A DNA stretch of 64,000 nt from Blastocatellia bacterium. GTDB taxonomy: Bacteria; Acidobacteriota; Blastocatellia; UBA7656; JADIYM01. Shown here piece by piece: positions 1-9,421 of this stretch. The stretch is from NCBI GenBank assembly GCA_016705245.1, contig JADIYM010000017.1, positions 66,128-130,127 on the forward strand, read 5' to 3'. The position numbers and the translations under genes were made by a program. Position 1 is the first letter of the stretch. Every line of letters starts with the position of its first letter. Below the pieces are notes generated by a model. That model was not told the DNA's origin, searched no databases, and saw only the letters and a program-made list of their open reading frames with translations.

Positions 1-2500
1 CGAAGCGATTGATCATCGGCGCATCCGACACGTACCGGAAGTACCGCCGTCCATCGCGATCCCACGCCGCGTCGAGGCGGCCCGGCGCAAGCGCCGTCTG
101 GTCGCCCGACGTCGACACCGTTGCGGCAAAGTCCACCCAATCCGCGCCGTCGGACTCGACATCGCCGTGTGCGCCGTCGCCATCGAGCACGGCGACACTC
201 GCGCCCTCGAGGCCGCGACGCAGCCGCTCGCGCGGATCGGCGATCTCGTACGTCTTCCGATACCCGATCGTCGGAAACGAACGGAAGCTCATGAGCAGCG
301 ATCCGTTTTCGACCATCGACGGGTCCGGCGCGCCATCGACGAAGCCGCGGCTCGCAACCTCGATGTCGAAGTCGAGCCGTGTGCGCGCGCCGGCCTCGAG
401 CGGTGCGGCTAGCTCGAACCGGTACATTCCGAACCGGGCGTCGGTCGCGGCTAGGTCGCCGCCTTCGACAGAGACTCTCTCCACGCTGGCTTCGCGTCGA
501 ACCGCCACGAGGACAGTCGCAATCGCCGACGGCGTGTCGTTGACGAGTGTGTAGCTGCCGGCGAGCCTGTAACGTCGCTCTTCGGGAAAGAGATCCAGAC
601 GCACGTCGACTGTCGTGATTATCGGTTGCGGCGTGTCCTCGAACTGTCCGTACGTCCGCTCGTAGTCCGCCTGCCAGTCGAGCACATCTTCGCGCGTCGT
701 GTTCGCGTTGAGCACGTTCGTGTTGAAGAGGATCCATCCGCCGGTCGCGATGGCGACGACGAGAATCGCCGCCGCGAGCGAGTTGCCGGTCCGCGTCGTC
801 CGGCGCGCAAGCAGCCGCACGCGTTCTCCCACGCCGAACCCGACGCTTCGCCAGAGTTCCGCTGCTGCGAGCACGAAAAGCGCTGCGACGGCGGTCCAGA
901 AGAGCATGAACCAGGCGAACGGCACGATATCGCCGGCGATTCCGTTCATGTCCGTGAACCGCACTGGAGGTGCGCTCGCGAATCGCCAGAGCGGATGCTC
1001 GAGGCCGAGCATCGAGGCGCGCTGCGCGAACACGAGAAAGAGCAGGACGAACACCATGCCGGCGTATTTGTTGGGGCTGAGCGAGTGCACGAACACCGCG
1101 GCGGCGGCGTAGAGCGCGAGCGGAATGCCGGCAACGCACGCAAAAGACAGGTAAACGAGCGGCTCGAGGTTTCGGTGTCCCGCCGCCAGCTGAATCGCGA
1201 CGCCAACGGCGATCCCGGTTGCGATCAGGCACGCGACGAGCGCGACGAGCGCCGTCCACTTCGCGGCGATTACCACGGCGCCGGGCACTGGAGTCGTGTC
1301 GAGAATCGAAGCGAAGCGGAACCGGCGCTCGCGCCAGAACATCTCGGCGCCCGAATACACGAGCAGGATCATTCCAATGAGAGCGAGCGGCTGCCGCAGC
1401 GCGTCGATGACGAGCGTGGTCGCGGGATACGACGTCGAGCCGTATTCGCCGTTCCAGACCGACGACGAGATCTCGGAGCCCGCCATCGCGGCCCACAGCG
1501 CAAGAACGAGCAGGAACGGCAGGGTCCCGACGAGCGAGCGCGTCTCGAGCCTTGCCGCCGAAACGTAGGCGGCCAGCCAGCGTTGCGCGTTTCCGCGTCC
1601 CACGGCGACGGTGGCATAAACAGGAGCCTTCGCGGACGCAGCGGACGGCGCGACTGACCGCACCGTTTCGCGCTTTGGTTTCGCGCGTCTGAGCACCCGG
1701 AACGAAAAGCAGCGCGAGATCACAATCCAGATCGCGACGGCGACGCCGATCCAGATGGCGCGGTTCACGAGCAGCGGCCCGGCGAGCGGGAGGTATCGCG
1801 TGTTCTTCTCGGCGACGGTCCAGTAGCGGGTCGCCTCGAAGAAGCTCGAGAGCCCGAACGGATCGAAAAACGCAGCCAGGGCTCCGGTTTCGGCTCCCGG
1901 CGTCGACGCGGCCATCAGCGGCGAGTCCGTCAGCGCGGCGCCGACGAAGTAGAGAACGTAGATGAAAACCGCGCCGACGTAGGTCGCGATCGCGCTGCGC
2001 GTCAGCGCCGCGATTGCGAAGAGCACGGCCGTCACGAAGAGCACGTTCGGAACGGTCAGTATCGCGAACGCCCACGCGTACGGTCCGAGACTCCATGAAG
2101 CCAGCCGCTCCGGCGCGAGCCACGGCACGAACGTGGCCGCCAGCATTCCGGCCGCGGACCCGGCGGCCGCAGTGAGACACGCAAGGAACGCTCCCCCCGA
2201 TCGGCTGAAGAGGTAACGGAACCGGTCGACGGGCGTCGAAAGGACGATCTCCTCCAGGCGATGCTCACCGTCTCGCAGCATCGCGTTCGACACGAAGATC
2301 GCGACCGCGAAGACGGAAAAGAGCGACAGGAAGCCAATAGACTGCGCCACGAGAAACGGTGAGTTGACGGCGAGATTTTCGGGCCCGAATCCTGTTGCCG
2401 TGAGCACGAAGCCGAAGAGCGCGAAGAAGAACACGGCGCCGATGAACGACACCTGCCGCACGTGGTAGCCCCATTCGAAGCGGAGCAGGTCGATCAGCAC
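1..2500 (-). CDS. ABC-2 permease fused to M1-type aminopeptidase (partial, C-terminus off the edge)
   Basis: Integral-membrane half of an ABC exporter. Reading in from a GTG at 2500, the frame stays open for 833 codons to the window edge. The N-terminal ~500 residues have repeated hydrophobic spans (for example FIGAVFFFALFGFVLT near residue 20) typical of ABC-2 permeases. The part nearest the edge is soluble and ends with WDRDGRRYFRYVSDAPMINR, the lead-in to the peptidase domain in the known 'ABC permease/M1 aminopeptidase' fusions of about 1,200 residues. The zinc site HExxH would lie off the window. The start overlaps the upstream ATPase gene by 7 nt, so the two are co-translated partners. 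The exported substrate is unknown. Confidence 0.8.
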   Translation of the reverse strand, partial: MLIDLLRFEWGYHVRQVSFIGAVFFFALFGFVLTATGFGPENLAVNSPFLVAQSIGFLSLFSVFAVAIFVSNAMLRDGEHRLEEIVLSTPVDRFRYLFSRSGGAFLACLTAAAGSAAGMLAATFVPWLAPERLASWSLGPYAWAFAILTVPNVLFVTAVLFAIAALTRSAIATYVGAVFIYVLYFVGAALTDSPLMAASTPGAETGALAAFFDPFGLSSFFEATRYWTVAEKNTRYLPLAGPLLVNRAIWIGVAVAIWIVISRCFSFRVLRRAKPKRETVRSVAPSAASAKAPVYATVAVGRGNAQRWLAAYVSAARLETRSLVGTLPFLLVLALWAAMAGSEISSSVWNGEYGSTSYPATTLVIDALRQPLALIGMILLVYSGAEMFWRERRFRFASILDTTPVPGAVVIAAKWTALVALVACLIATGIAVGVAIQLAAGHRNLEPLVYLSFACVAGIPLALYAAAAVFVHSLSPNKYAGMVFVLLFLVFAQRASMLGLEHPLWRFASAPPVRFTDMNGIAGDIVPFAWFMLFWTAVAALFVLAAAELWRSVGFGVGERVRLLARRTTRTGNSLAAAILVVAIATGGWILFNTNVLNANTTREDVLDWQADYERTYGQFEDTPQPIITTVDVRLDLFPEERRYRLAGSYTLVNDTPSAIATVLVAVRREASVERVSVEGGDLAATDARFGMYRFELAAPLEAGARTRLDFDIEVASRGFVDGAPDPSMVENGSLLMSFRSFPTIGYRKTYEIADPRERLRRGLEGASVAVLDGDGAHGDVESDGADWVDFAATVSTSGDQTALAPGRLDAAWDRDGRRYFRYVSDAPMINRF

Positions 2501-3387
2501 GCGACCTGCTCCCGCTCGAGTGAGAGAGCGCGCAGCTCAGCGAAGTAGACGTCCTCCAGGTCGGGTGCGACGGGCTCGAACTCGACGCCGGGCTGCTCGT
2601 CCGCAAGAACGCGCAACTGCGTCTTGCCGCCGAAGAGCCGCGCCGAGATGACGGCGTGTTGCGTGCGATGGGTCTCGACGTCGGCTTTGGCGACGGTCTT
2701 TCGCCAGAGTCTGCCGTCCAGTTCGCCGACCAGACGCGACGGCTCGCCCGCGCGAATTACGCGGCCGTCTGCGAGAATTGCCATGTTCGGACAGAGGTCG
2801 CGCACGTCCTCGACGATGTGCGTCGAGAGCAGCACGACGGCGTTCTCCCCGATTTCGCTCAGGAGGTTGTGGAAGCGGTTGCGCTCCTCGGGATCGAGCC
2901 CCGCGGTCGGCTCGTCGACGATGATGAGCCGCGGGTCGCCAAGCAGCGCCTGCGCAATACCGAAGCGCTGCTTCATGCCGCCTGAGAACGTGCTGACCGC
3001 CTTGTTGCGAACGTTGTGAAGATTCGTCAGATGGAGAACGGCGCCAACCTGCTCGCGACGGTCCGTCCGGTTCGTGATGCCCTTGAGGACAGCGATGTGG
3101 TCGAGCAGCGAAACCGCCGACACGCCAGGGTAGACGCCGAAGTCTTGGGGGAGGTAGCCGAGTCGCCTGCGAAGCTCCTGAGGTTTGGCGATGACGTCGA
3201 CGCCATCGAGGAATATCCGGCCCGCATCTGGTTCCTGAAGCGCGGCAATCGTCCGCATGAGAGTGGACTTGCCGGCGCCGTTGGGGCCGAGCAGGCCGAA
3301 GAGGCCAGGGCCGATTTCCAGGTCGACACCGCCAAGCGCCCTGACGCCGTTTGCATAGGTTTTGGTGAGTCCCGAGATCCTGAGCAT
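2494..3387 (-). CDS. ABC transporter ATP-binding protein
   Basis: ATPase subunit (297 aa) that drives the downstream permease. Walker A GPNGAGKST lies at residues 34-42, the signature SGGMKQ at 135-140 and Walker B LIIVDEP at 154-160, followed by TAGLD and an H-loop in LLSTHIVEDV. The C-terminal ~80 residues are the extension usual in ABC-2 drug/polysaccharide-type ATPases. The ATG at 3387 has a GGGGAG ribosome site about 9 nt upstream. It overlaps the next gene by 7 nt, making a two-gene operon read leftward. It is transcribed away from the DUF3300 gene, and the 286-bp gap between them should hold both promoters. Confidence 0.93.
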   Translation of the reverse strand: MLRISGLTKTYANGVRALGGVDLEIGPGLFGLLGPNGAGKSTLMRTIAALQEPDAGRIFLDGVDVIAKPQELRRRLGYLPQDFGVYPGVSAVSLLDHIAVLKGITNRTDRREQVGAVLHLTNLHNVRNKAVSTFSGGMKQRFGIAQALLGDPRLIIVDEPTAGLDPEERNRFHNLLSEIGENAVVLLSTHIVEDVRDLCPNMAILADGRVIRAGEPSRLVGELDGRLWRKTVAKADVETHRTQHAVISARLFGGKTQLRVLADEQPGVEFEPVAPDLEDVYFAELRALSLEREQVAC

Positions 3388-3673
3388 GCGTGCATCTCCC
3401 CGGCCATCGGCGCCTGTGTTGCTGGCGGAATGTCCGGCGAGCGTACGTCACGTCCTCCTTCGTGGTTCCTTAGTCCTCGAGCGCAATGCGCGAAGCGCTT
3501 GCGCATTGCTTCGGCGACCTGCCCGACATAGGCCATTGGTCCAATAGACTTCGGAGCGTCCCGGACGTAGATTCGGCCCGTACTGTCGGCCGCATCGTCC
3601 GGGAACCTTGTCCGGCGCGCGAGGGCGCGTTCGAACGCCCCGGCGCGGCGACGTTTCGCGAGGAGGAGCAACG

Positions 3674-4324
3674 ATGATGATTCAAGGACTTCGTCGGGCC
3701 CAGGTGTGTGCACCTGTCTGGTGTCTCGCCGTCACGGCCCTTTTTTTCAGCGGGTTCGCGCCGATCCCTGCAGCGGCGCAAACGGTCGCTCTCTCCGCTG
3801 CCGAGATCGAGCGGCTCGTCGCACCGATTGCTCTTTACCCGGATCCGCTCATTGCCGAGATCCTGCCGGCGGCCACGTATCCGGACGAAGTCGCAGCCGC
3901 TGCCGATTACATCGCACAGCACGGCCCGACCGACAAGAACATCGACAAGCAGGGATGGGACCCGAGCATCGCGGCCCTCGCCCGGTATCCCGAGGCGCTC
4001 AACAAGATGGCCGACGACATGGACTGGACCGCCGATCTCGGCGACACGTTCCTCGCGCAGCCGGCCGACGTAATGGACGCGATCCAGACGTGTCGCGGAG
4101 TGGCGAAGGAACGCGGAGCCCTGAAGACGAACGAACAGCAGACGGTCGTCTACGAAGAAGAGAACATCCGGATCGTTCCGACCCAGGACACGGTAATCTA
4201 CGTCCCGCAGTACCAACCGCAGGTGGTCTACGTCGAAGACGACGATGACGACGTTAACTGGGGCGCGTGGTCGCCGCAGGCGCGATCACTTTCGGGGTGG
4301 GAATGGCGGTCGGGGCCTGGATGA
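3674..4324 (+). CDS. DUF3300 protein, N-terminal part (frameshifted)
   Basis: Secreted protein of unknown function. The ATG at 3674 follows GAGGAGGAG. A signal peptide (hydrophobic residues 12-30, ending AAAQ) leads into the DUF3300 core: IERLVAPIALYPDPLIAEIL, then WDPSIAALARYPEAL and VIYVPQYQPQVVYV. The family normally continues straight into a glycine-rich second half, but here that half lies in the next frame from about 4265. Adding one G in the run near GCGTGG restores a sensible join (NWGAW to VAAGAITFG). The residues after about 4265 in this frame are therefore probably not made. Its downstream neighbour is a DUF2950 gene, a common pairing in Acidobacteria and Proteobacteria. Confidence 0.78.
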   Translation: MMIQGLRRAQVCAPVWCLAVTALFFSGFAPIPAAAQTVALSAAEIERLVAPIALYPDPLIAEILPAATYPDEVAAAADYIAQHGPTDKNIDKQGWDPSIAALARYPEALNKMADDMDWTADLGDTFLAQPADVMDAIQTCRGVAKERGALKTNEQQTVVYEEENIRIVPTQDTVIYVPQYQPQVVYVEDDDDDVNWGAWSPQARSLSGWEWRSGPG

Positions 4325-5235
4325 ACTCAGACTGCAACTGGTACCACGGCGGGGTGTATTACCCGCGCTACGGGGGCGGCTATCCGTCGTGGAACAACTA
4401 CCGCGGTGGCGGAAACGTCAACATCAACGGCGACGTCAACATCAACCGACAGGTCAACAACTACAACAACGTCAACAACTGGAATCACGACACGAACCGG
4501 TACCAGAACAACCTCAACAAGTACGGGGACAAGTACAACAACCGGTACCGCGACCAGAATCGTGCGCAGAACAAAAGCGCTGTCCGCCAGGACAAGGTCG
4601 CCAACGGAAACCGGGGCGCGCAGAATCGAAATCGCACGGCCAACAACACGGCGGCCCGAAACAACGCGGCCTCGCGGGACCTGACGAAACCGGCGAGCCG
4701 CGACGCCGCGCCGCGACCGGCGGCAACAACGGCGGGAAGTCGCGACGCGGCGGCGAAGACGCCCGCGCCGGATCGTGCCAGGAAGGACGCCGTCGACCGC
4801 CAGCAGATGGAACGCGATCGGCAGAAGAGTGAAAACGCAAGCCGCGGACGCGACCAGGCGGGCGCGAAGCAGCGCGAGGCGAAGGCGCCGCAGCGTGAAG
4901 CCAGCCGTCCCCAGAACTACGACCGCGGTAGCTCGGCTCGCAAGGAAAGTGACCGTGGGCTCCAGAGCCGGCAGAACGCGAATCCCAAGGCCAGCGGCGC
5001 GTTTGGCGGCGGCGGCAGCGGCCGATCGCAGCCTAAGATGAGCGGCGGTGGTGGCGGCGGACGCGGCGGCGGTGGTGGGGCGTGGCGGTGGCGGTGGCGG
5101 GCGGAGGCGGCGGCGGCGGCGGCGGCCGTGGCGGCGGAGGCCGCCGTGGCTAGCCGCGCCCTCGACGGTGGCGCGTCACGACGCGACCACGCAGGCGATC
5201 ACTCTGCCGTCCTTCATCAGGAGCGACTGTCATGA
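4267..5235 (+). CDS. DUF3300 protein, C-terminal part (other frame)
   Basis: Continuation of the gene begun at 3674, now in a different frame. It starts with a glycine/alanine-rich membrane-like stretch (ITFGVGMAVGAWM), then NWYHGGVYYPRYGGGYPSWN. A low-complexity tail follows, rich in Asn, Arg and Gln and then Gly. This is the usual make-up of DUF3300 C-termini. In the final poly-glycine part the frame used here turns into Ala/Trp/Arg. The third frame instead stays Gly/Arg-rich and stops at TAG 5151-5153, so a second indel near 5080-5100 is likely and the true end is probably 5153. The gene is either broken or suffers consensus errors. Confidence 0.6.
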   Translation: MVAAGAITFGVGMAVGAWMNSDCNWYHGGVYYPRYGGGYPSWNNYRGGGNVNINGDVNINRQVNNYNNVNNWNHDTNRYQNNLNKYGDKYNNRYRDQNRAQNKSAVRQDKVANGNRGAQNRNRTANNTAARNNAASRDLTKPASRDAAPRPAATTAGSRDAAAKTPAPDRARKDAVDRQQMERDRQKSENASRGRDQAGAKQREAKAPQREASRPQNYDRGSSARKESDRGLQSRQNANPKASGAFGGGGSGRSQPKMSGGGGGGRGGGGGAWRWRWRAEAAAAAAAVAAEAAVASRALDGGASRRDHAGDHSAVLHQERLS

Positions 5236-6190
5236 AGATCCGGAACATCAAGACCCGTATTCGCAGGCCGTCGCGCGAACCGGCTGTGCGGCCTCGTCGT
5301 GCTCGCGCTCGCCTTCCTTCTCGTCCCGCGACGCCTACGTTCGCGCAGATTCCGAACCCAGGAATCGTTCGACTCTTCGGATGCGGCCGTCGCGGCGTTC
5401 ACCGGCGGCTCTCGAAGCCGGCGACATGGACGCCGCTCGCCAGGTGCTCGGCACCGGCATTTCGTCGTTCACCTCGGGTGAGGCGGTGCAGGACAAGAAC
5501 AGAGTCGGGCGGCTCGGCAAGGCCGTCAAGGACCAGGTCCGCCCGGTGAACATCAACGCGAAACGCGTCGTGCTCTTCATCGGCGCGCTCAACTGGCCCT
5601 TCCCGATTCCGCTCCTGCAGAACGCCGCAGGCAAGTGGTACTTCGACACGGCCGCGGGCCGCGAAGAGTACCTAAACCGCCGCATCGGGCGCAACGAGCT
5701 CTCCACGATGGCGACGCTGAACGCGGTCGCGAAGGCCCAGGTCGAATACGCGGCCGAGGACCGCGACGGCGACGGCGTCATCGAATACGCCCAGAAGCTT
5801 CTGAGCACGCCGGGCACGAAGGACGGACTCCACTGGCCCGCGGCGGAGGGTGAACCGAAGAGTCCGGTCGGCGAGCTCGTCGCCTCGCTGCGCGACGAGG
5901 GCTACGTCGCCAGCTCCAGGTCCTATCGCGGGTATCGATTCGGATTGATCACGAAGCAGGGCCCCGCTGCCATTGGCGGCGCGAAGGAGTACCTCGCCGA
6001 CGGCAACCTGGTCCGCGGATTCGCGATCGTCGCCTACCCGGTGAGCTGGGGCTCGTCGGGCATCATGACGTTCATGATCGGACCCGACGGACGGGTCTTC
6101 GAGAAGAACCTGGGCCCGAAGACCGCTGAGCTCGCGCCCGCCCTCGACACGTTCAATCCGGACAAGTCGTGGAAGCTGTCGGTGGAGTAG
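5232..6190 (+). CDS. DUF2950 family secreted protein with frameshifted N-terminus
   Basis: Protein of unknown function. The well-preserved body reads from about 5408 to the stop at 6190. It carries the DUF2950 hallmarks LNWPFPIPL, GKWYFDTAAGREE, RRIGRNELSTMA, YAAEDRDGDGVIEYAQ and TPGTKDGLHWP. The N-terminus is scattered over frames. The ATG at 5232 opens one. The hydrophobic signal core GLVVLALAFLLVP sits in another, PATPTFAQ back in the first, and FDSSDAAVAAF in the second again. Only then does the main frame begin. At least three indels in 130 bp suggest poor local sequence rather than slow decay. It lies directly downstream of the DUF3300 gene and is probably co-transcribed with it. Confidence 0.72.
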
Positions 6191-6865
6191 GACGGTCCAC
6201 AGATGCACACAGATGCTCGCGGATTCGGACCGCCCGGATTCGTGACCATCTGTCGGGCGGCTGGGTGTAGTCAGCACGGCGATCGTCGCATTCATTCGGG
6301 ACGAATTCGAACCGGCGGCTTCGAGCTTCAGAACCGCGAGCGGTAGCGACGGGCCTGGGCAGATGCAAGTCGGAAGCGTCTCTTCCTTCACGAGAGCAGG
6401 AAAGGCGTGGCGGACGTGGCCGGCGGTCCGCTCGCGGTTCTGATGCTCGAGCTGCACTCGCGACCCGTGCGTTGAACGAAACCGCTGCGCGGTAGGAAGC
6501 GAGCGCACTCGACCACCGGCGTATCCCGTCTCCAATGCGACCCGCTCGCTATCGCTCGCGGTACTGATCCTGCCACGGCACGCATGGCGACATGCCGGAC
6601 GCGCTCTGAACGGTACATTCCGTTGACGGGGGATCAGTACCGCGAGCGATAGCGAGCGCCGGGCGGACGGGCGGGGCGGCCGCGGCGTAGTCGCTGCTTC
6701 TGCGGTCTGATCCTGGGCAGCAGGCGCGCGAAGTCATTCCGTTGAGGGGATCAGTACCGCGAGCGGAGACGGGTTCCTAACCACCAGATAGAAACCTCTT
6801 CGCACCGGCACGGACCGAAAAAAAAGGGCGGGAGAGGTAAAGGCACCCACCGACGAAGCGAAGAA
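6191..6865. repeat. Gene-free stretch with GCGAGCG-type repeats
   Basis: No coding region is supported. The stretch holds several copies of a short palindromic family of the form 'taccgcgagcg-gatagcgagcg' (near 6332-6355, 6540-6565, 6630-6660 and 6750-6772). It also has a piece of the 'cacagatg' repeat near 6197-6215 and facing arms around 6538-6650. The same family recurs near 36.5, 48.8 and 56.6 kb. Just before the next gene an A-rich run (6810-6830) could lie in its promoter. Confidence 0.6.
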
Positions 6866-6881
6866 GTGCCGCGTCGGCACC

Positions 6882-7264
6882 ATGGACGAACCGCAAATCC
6901 ATTCGGAATCCGACGCCGAGAACGGCCGTTACTTTCGAGACCTGATTGCCGCGTGGCAGAAGGCCGGAGGGGGCTCAAATGGGGCGCAGGCGGCGTCAGC
7001 CTGCGCGGCCCGGTCGACGGCAAGGACGTGAGCGTCTGTTTTCTCGCTCCGAAGTTCGCCGGCAAGCAGGACCGGATCGAGCTGGCCTGCACGACGCTAA
7101 CGAAGCAGATCGGCGTCACACGTGCATCCGGGCTGGACGACACCCTGCGTGCCGCCGCCGGCGACCACGTTCTCGGAAAGTCGATGATCAGCGTCGTGCG
7201 GCCCGGTGCCCTGTCGCCCGCCAGTCAGAAGGCTTTGACTCAAGCATTCCTCGACCTGCTGTGA
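6882..7264 (+). CDS. Small hypothetical protein (one frameshift)
   Basis: Unrecognised small soluble protein of about 127 residues. The likely N-terminus (ATG 6882) reads MDEPQIHSESDAENGRYF, then RDLIAAWQKAGG. The remainder, KWGAGGVSLRGPVDGKDVSV to AFLDLL, continues in another frame. The break falls in the run GGGGG at 6969-6973, and one extra G joins the halves. There are no membrane spans, signal peptide or known catalytic motifs. The gene ends 20 nt before an AATCCTG stem-loop that probably serves as its terminator. Confidence 0.5.
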
Positions 7265-7283
7265 CTGATCGCCACTGAAGACT

Positions 7284-7350
7284 GGAGAGGATTTCAGGAT
7301 TGACAGGATTTCCCGTTAATCCTGCAAATCCTGAAATCCTGTCCACTCTT
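7284..7350. repeat. AATCCTG stem-loop, copy 1
   Basis: Left arm GGATTTCAGGATTGACAGGA and right arm AATCCTG-CAAATCCTGAAATCC ending CCACTCT can pair over about 27 bp. It lies between two convergent genes. The end of the kinase gene (7316) is inside it, so the last residues WTGFQDLQD of that protein come from the repeat. Confidence 0.85.
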
Positions 7351-8227
7351 CGTCCGGGATCGCCCCGCGGACGAGGCAGAGGCGTCGAGCAAAGGCATCG
7401 GCGCGTTCGAGCGTCTGCTGCGGCGTCCAGTCTCGAATAAAGCCCGCGATCGAGACCGCCGCGAAACCGTCGCCGGCGCCGACCGTGTCGACAAGCGGCC
7501 CGTCCAGCGGACGGCCTTCGACGCGCGCGTGGTTTCCGTCGACATCGAGCGACCACGCACCCCGAGCGCCGCACGTGACCGTCACGCACCGCAGGTCGAA
7601 GCGCTTGATCAACTCGGCCACATGCAATTCGGGGTCAGTGCCCGGGAGGTCGAGACGCCCGGCGACGATTCCGAGCTCGTCGTCGTTGAGCTTCAGATCA
7701 TCGGCCATTTCGAGCGAGCGCAGGATCACGTCCTTGCCGTCGAACGGCGCGCGCAGGTTGATGTCGAGCCAGCAGAAGCTGTGGGTCGCGTTCAGCGTCG
7801 CGTCGAGGGCGGCTCGGGACCTCTCGGATCGCTGCGCCAAAGTCCCAAAGTACACGAGCCGCGGCTGCGCAGCTCGCACCGCAGCAGCAGCATGGATGCG
7901 ATCGATCGCGTCGTAAGCCTGATTCTCGAGGATCTCGAATCGGTGACCGCCGTCGTCAAACGTGACGCGAACGCGGCCGGTCGGAAGGACTGGGTCGCGC
8001 TGCACGCCGCGCGTATCCATCCCGGCGGTGCGTATCGCGTTCCACAGTCGCTCGCCGTATTCGTCGCGGCCAACGCGCGTGACCAGCACCGGCTCGAGAC
8101 CGAGATGTTTCAGGTGGTACGCGACGTTGAACGGCGCGCCGCCAAGGACGCTGCGGTCGGGAAACTCGTCGACGAGAGTCTCGCCAAACACCGCCACCTT
8201 CACATTTTCATCAAGTTCGCCGCCCAC
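7316..8227 (-). CDS. PfkB-family carbohydrate kinase (fructokinase-like)
   Basis: ATP-dependent sugar kinase of about 303 residues. The substrate loop GGAPFNVAYHLKHLG and the PfkB signature DTVGAGDGFAA (anion hole GAGD with catalytic Asp) are both present, as is the NDDE motif. GTG 8227 is preferred because GGAGGA sits 6 nt upstream. A longer frame back to 8320 would run into the divergent gene at 8301. The C-terminal nine residues are encoded by the AATCCTG repeat and are probably dispensable. The substrate is likely fructose or a similar hexose; ribokinase and adenosine kinase are less likely. Confidence 0.85.
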   Translation of the reverse strand: MGGELDENVKVAVFGETLVDEFPDRSVLGGAPFNVAYHLKHLGLEPVLVTRVGRDEYGERLWNAIRTAGMDTRGVQRDPVLPTGRVRVTFDDGGHRFEILENQAYDAIDRIHAAAAVRAAQPRLVYFGTLAQRSERSRAALDATLNATHSFCWLDINLRAPFDGKDVILRSLEMADDLKLNDDELGIVAGRLDLPGTDPELHVAELIKRFDLRCVTVTCGARGAWSLDVDGNHARVEGRPLDGPLVDTVGAGDGFAAVSIAGFIRDWTPQQTLERADAFARRLCLVRGAIPDEEWTGFQDLQD

Positions 8228-8300
8228 GCCTGTTCCTCCAACCCTGGCATCTGTCTCTTCGTGGTAACGTCTGGCGGGCATCTCAACACAGGGAAGGCAA

Positions 8301-9293
8301 ATGAAACAATCAACATCCATTCTCCTGGCTCTAGCACTATTCGTCGGCAGCGCCCCTGCTCCAACGGCCGCAGCGCAGGCACGATCGACGAAGCTCGGTG
8401 TGACGCTGACAAATGCCTACGATGCGTTTGGCAAGGAGACCAGGGGACTCACGCACGACTTCGGCTTTTCGACCGTCATCGAATACAGGGGCAAGACGAT
8501 TCTGTTTGATTCAGGAACGGATGCCCGAGTATTTGAAAAGAATATCAAGGCACTACGACTCGATCTCAGAAAGGTTGATATCGCGATTGTTTCGCACGGG
8601 CACTACGACCATATCGGTGGTTTTGACTATCTACTCAGCGTTAATCCGAACGTAATAATTTATGCTCCGAACGATTTTTTCTCGCTTGGCGCGCCGATCA
8701 CTTTTCCTTTTCGCGAAACTGAACCTGAAGCGGCGGCAACACTGCCCAGGGAAATGCGATATTTCGGCGGCGAGAAAATCATCGAAGGCATGAGAACCGT
8801 GCCAACGGGCAGATTCTGGAAATCGAAGGTGGAGTTCCTGAGCGAAGCCAGGGAGGTTTCGCCAGGCGTGACCATAGTTCCGACGACTTCCACGCTGATG
8901 GGGACGTTTATCAAGTATCCACCGTTCGAGGAGCATCCGCAGTTTATCGGTCTGCCGGAACTGTCTCTTTCTCTTGCCACTGATAAAGGCGACATCGTAA
9001 TTTCCGGCTGCTCGCACAGCACGATCGAAGCGATCGTTCGCGAAACGAAGCGCGTTCGAAAGGAAAAGGTTTATATGGTCGTTGGCGGGTTTCACTTGAT
9101 CCCGTACAAGCGGGAATACATCGAGGACCTGGCACTGCGGATGAAGAATGAATACGGGGTTGACTCGGTGGCCCCGGCTCATTGCACCGGTCAGTTGGGT
9201 TTCTCGATCTTCCGGAAAGTCTTCGGTGACAGATACAGGTTCTTCGGACTTGGCGAGACCATTGAGCTCCAGGCGCAACTAGCGGACTCATGA
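8301..9293 (+). CDS. Secreted metallo-beta-lactamase-fold hydrolase
   Basis: Metal-dependent hydrolase (330 aa) with a signal peptide (LLALALFVGSAPAPTAAA), so probably periplasmic. The zinc motif HGHYDH is at residues 99-104. Later ligands are in SGCSH and in the C-terminal APAHCTG. The layout resembles the COG1237 group, relatives of the methanopterin-pathway aminobenzene phosphate synthase, though the true substrate is unknown. Base use is unlike its neighbours: AT-rich codons such as aatataatt runs near 8640-8700 stand out in this GC-rich region, which suggests acquisition by transfer. Its promoter must lie in the short gap to the divergent kinase. Confidence 0.85.
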   Translation: MKQSTSILLALALFVGSAPAPTAAAQARSTKLGVTLTNAYDAFGKETRGLTHDFGFSTVIEYRGKTILFDSGTDARVFEKNIKALRLDLRKVDIAIVSHGHYDHIGGFDYLLSVNPNVIIYAPNDFFSLGAPITFPFRETEPEAAATLPREMRYFGGEKIIEGMRTVPTGRFWKSKVEFLSEAREVSPGVTIVPTTSTLMGTFIKYPPFEEHPQFIGLPELSLSLATDKGDIVISGCSHSTIEAIVRETKRVRKEKVYMVVGGFHLIPYKREYIEDLALRMKNEYGVDSVAPAHCTGQLGFSIFRKVFGDRYRFFGLGETIELQAQLADS

Positions 9294-9421
9294 AGCAGGA
9301 GTCCGTCCGTGGGCATTGACGCCGTCACGCGCGCATGCTGACGCTGTGCGTTCGCGCGTGACTCGCGCTTTCGCAGGCCCGCGTCGTATCATCGCCAAGT
9401 CCGAACGAAAGGAACACCGTG

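Noticed and set aside
626..1657. Long plus-strand open frame (343 codons)
   Set aside because: It is Arg/Glu-rich low-complexity sequence opposite the ABC permease/M1 gene, which has clear family motifs; a shadow caused by high GC.
4260..4330. Programmed ribosomal frameshift in the DUF3300 gene
   Set aside because: No slippery heptamer or stimulatory structure apparent, and similar single-base breaks occur in many unrelated genes here.
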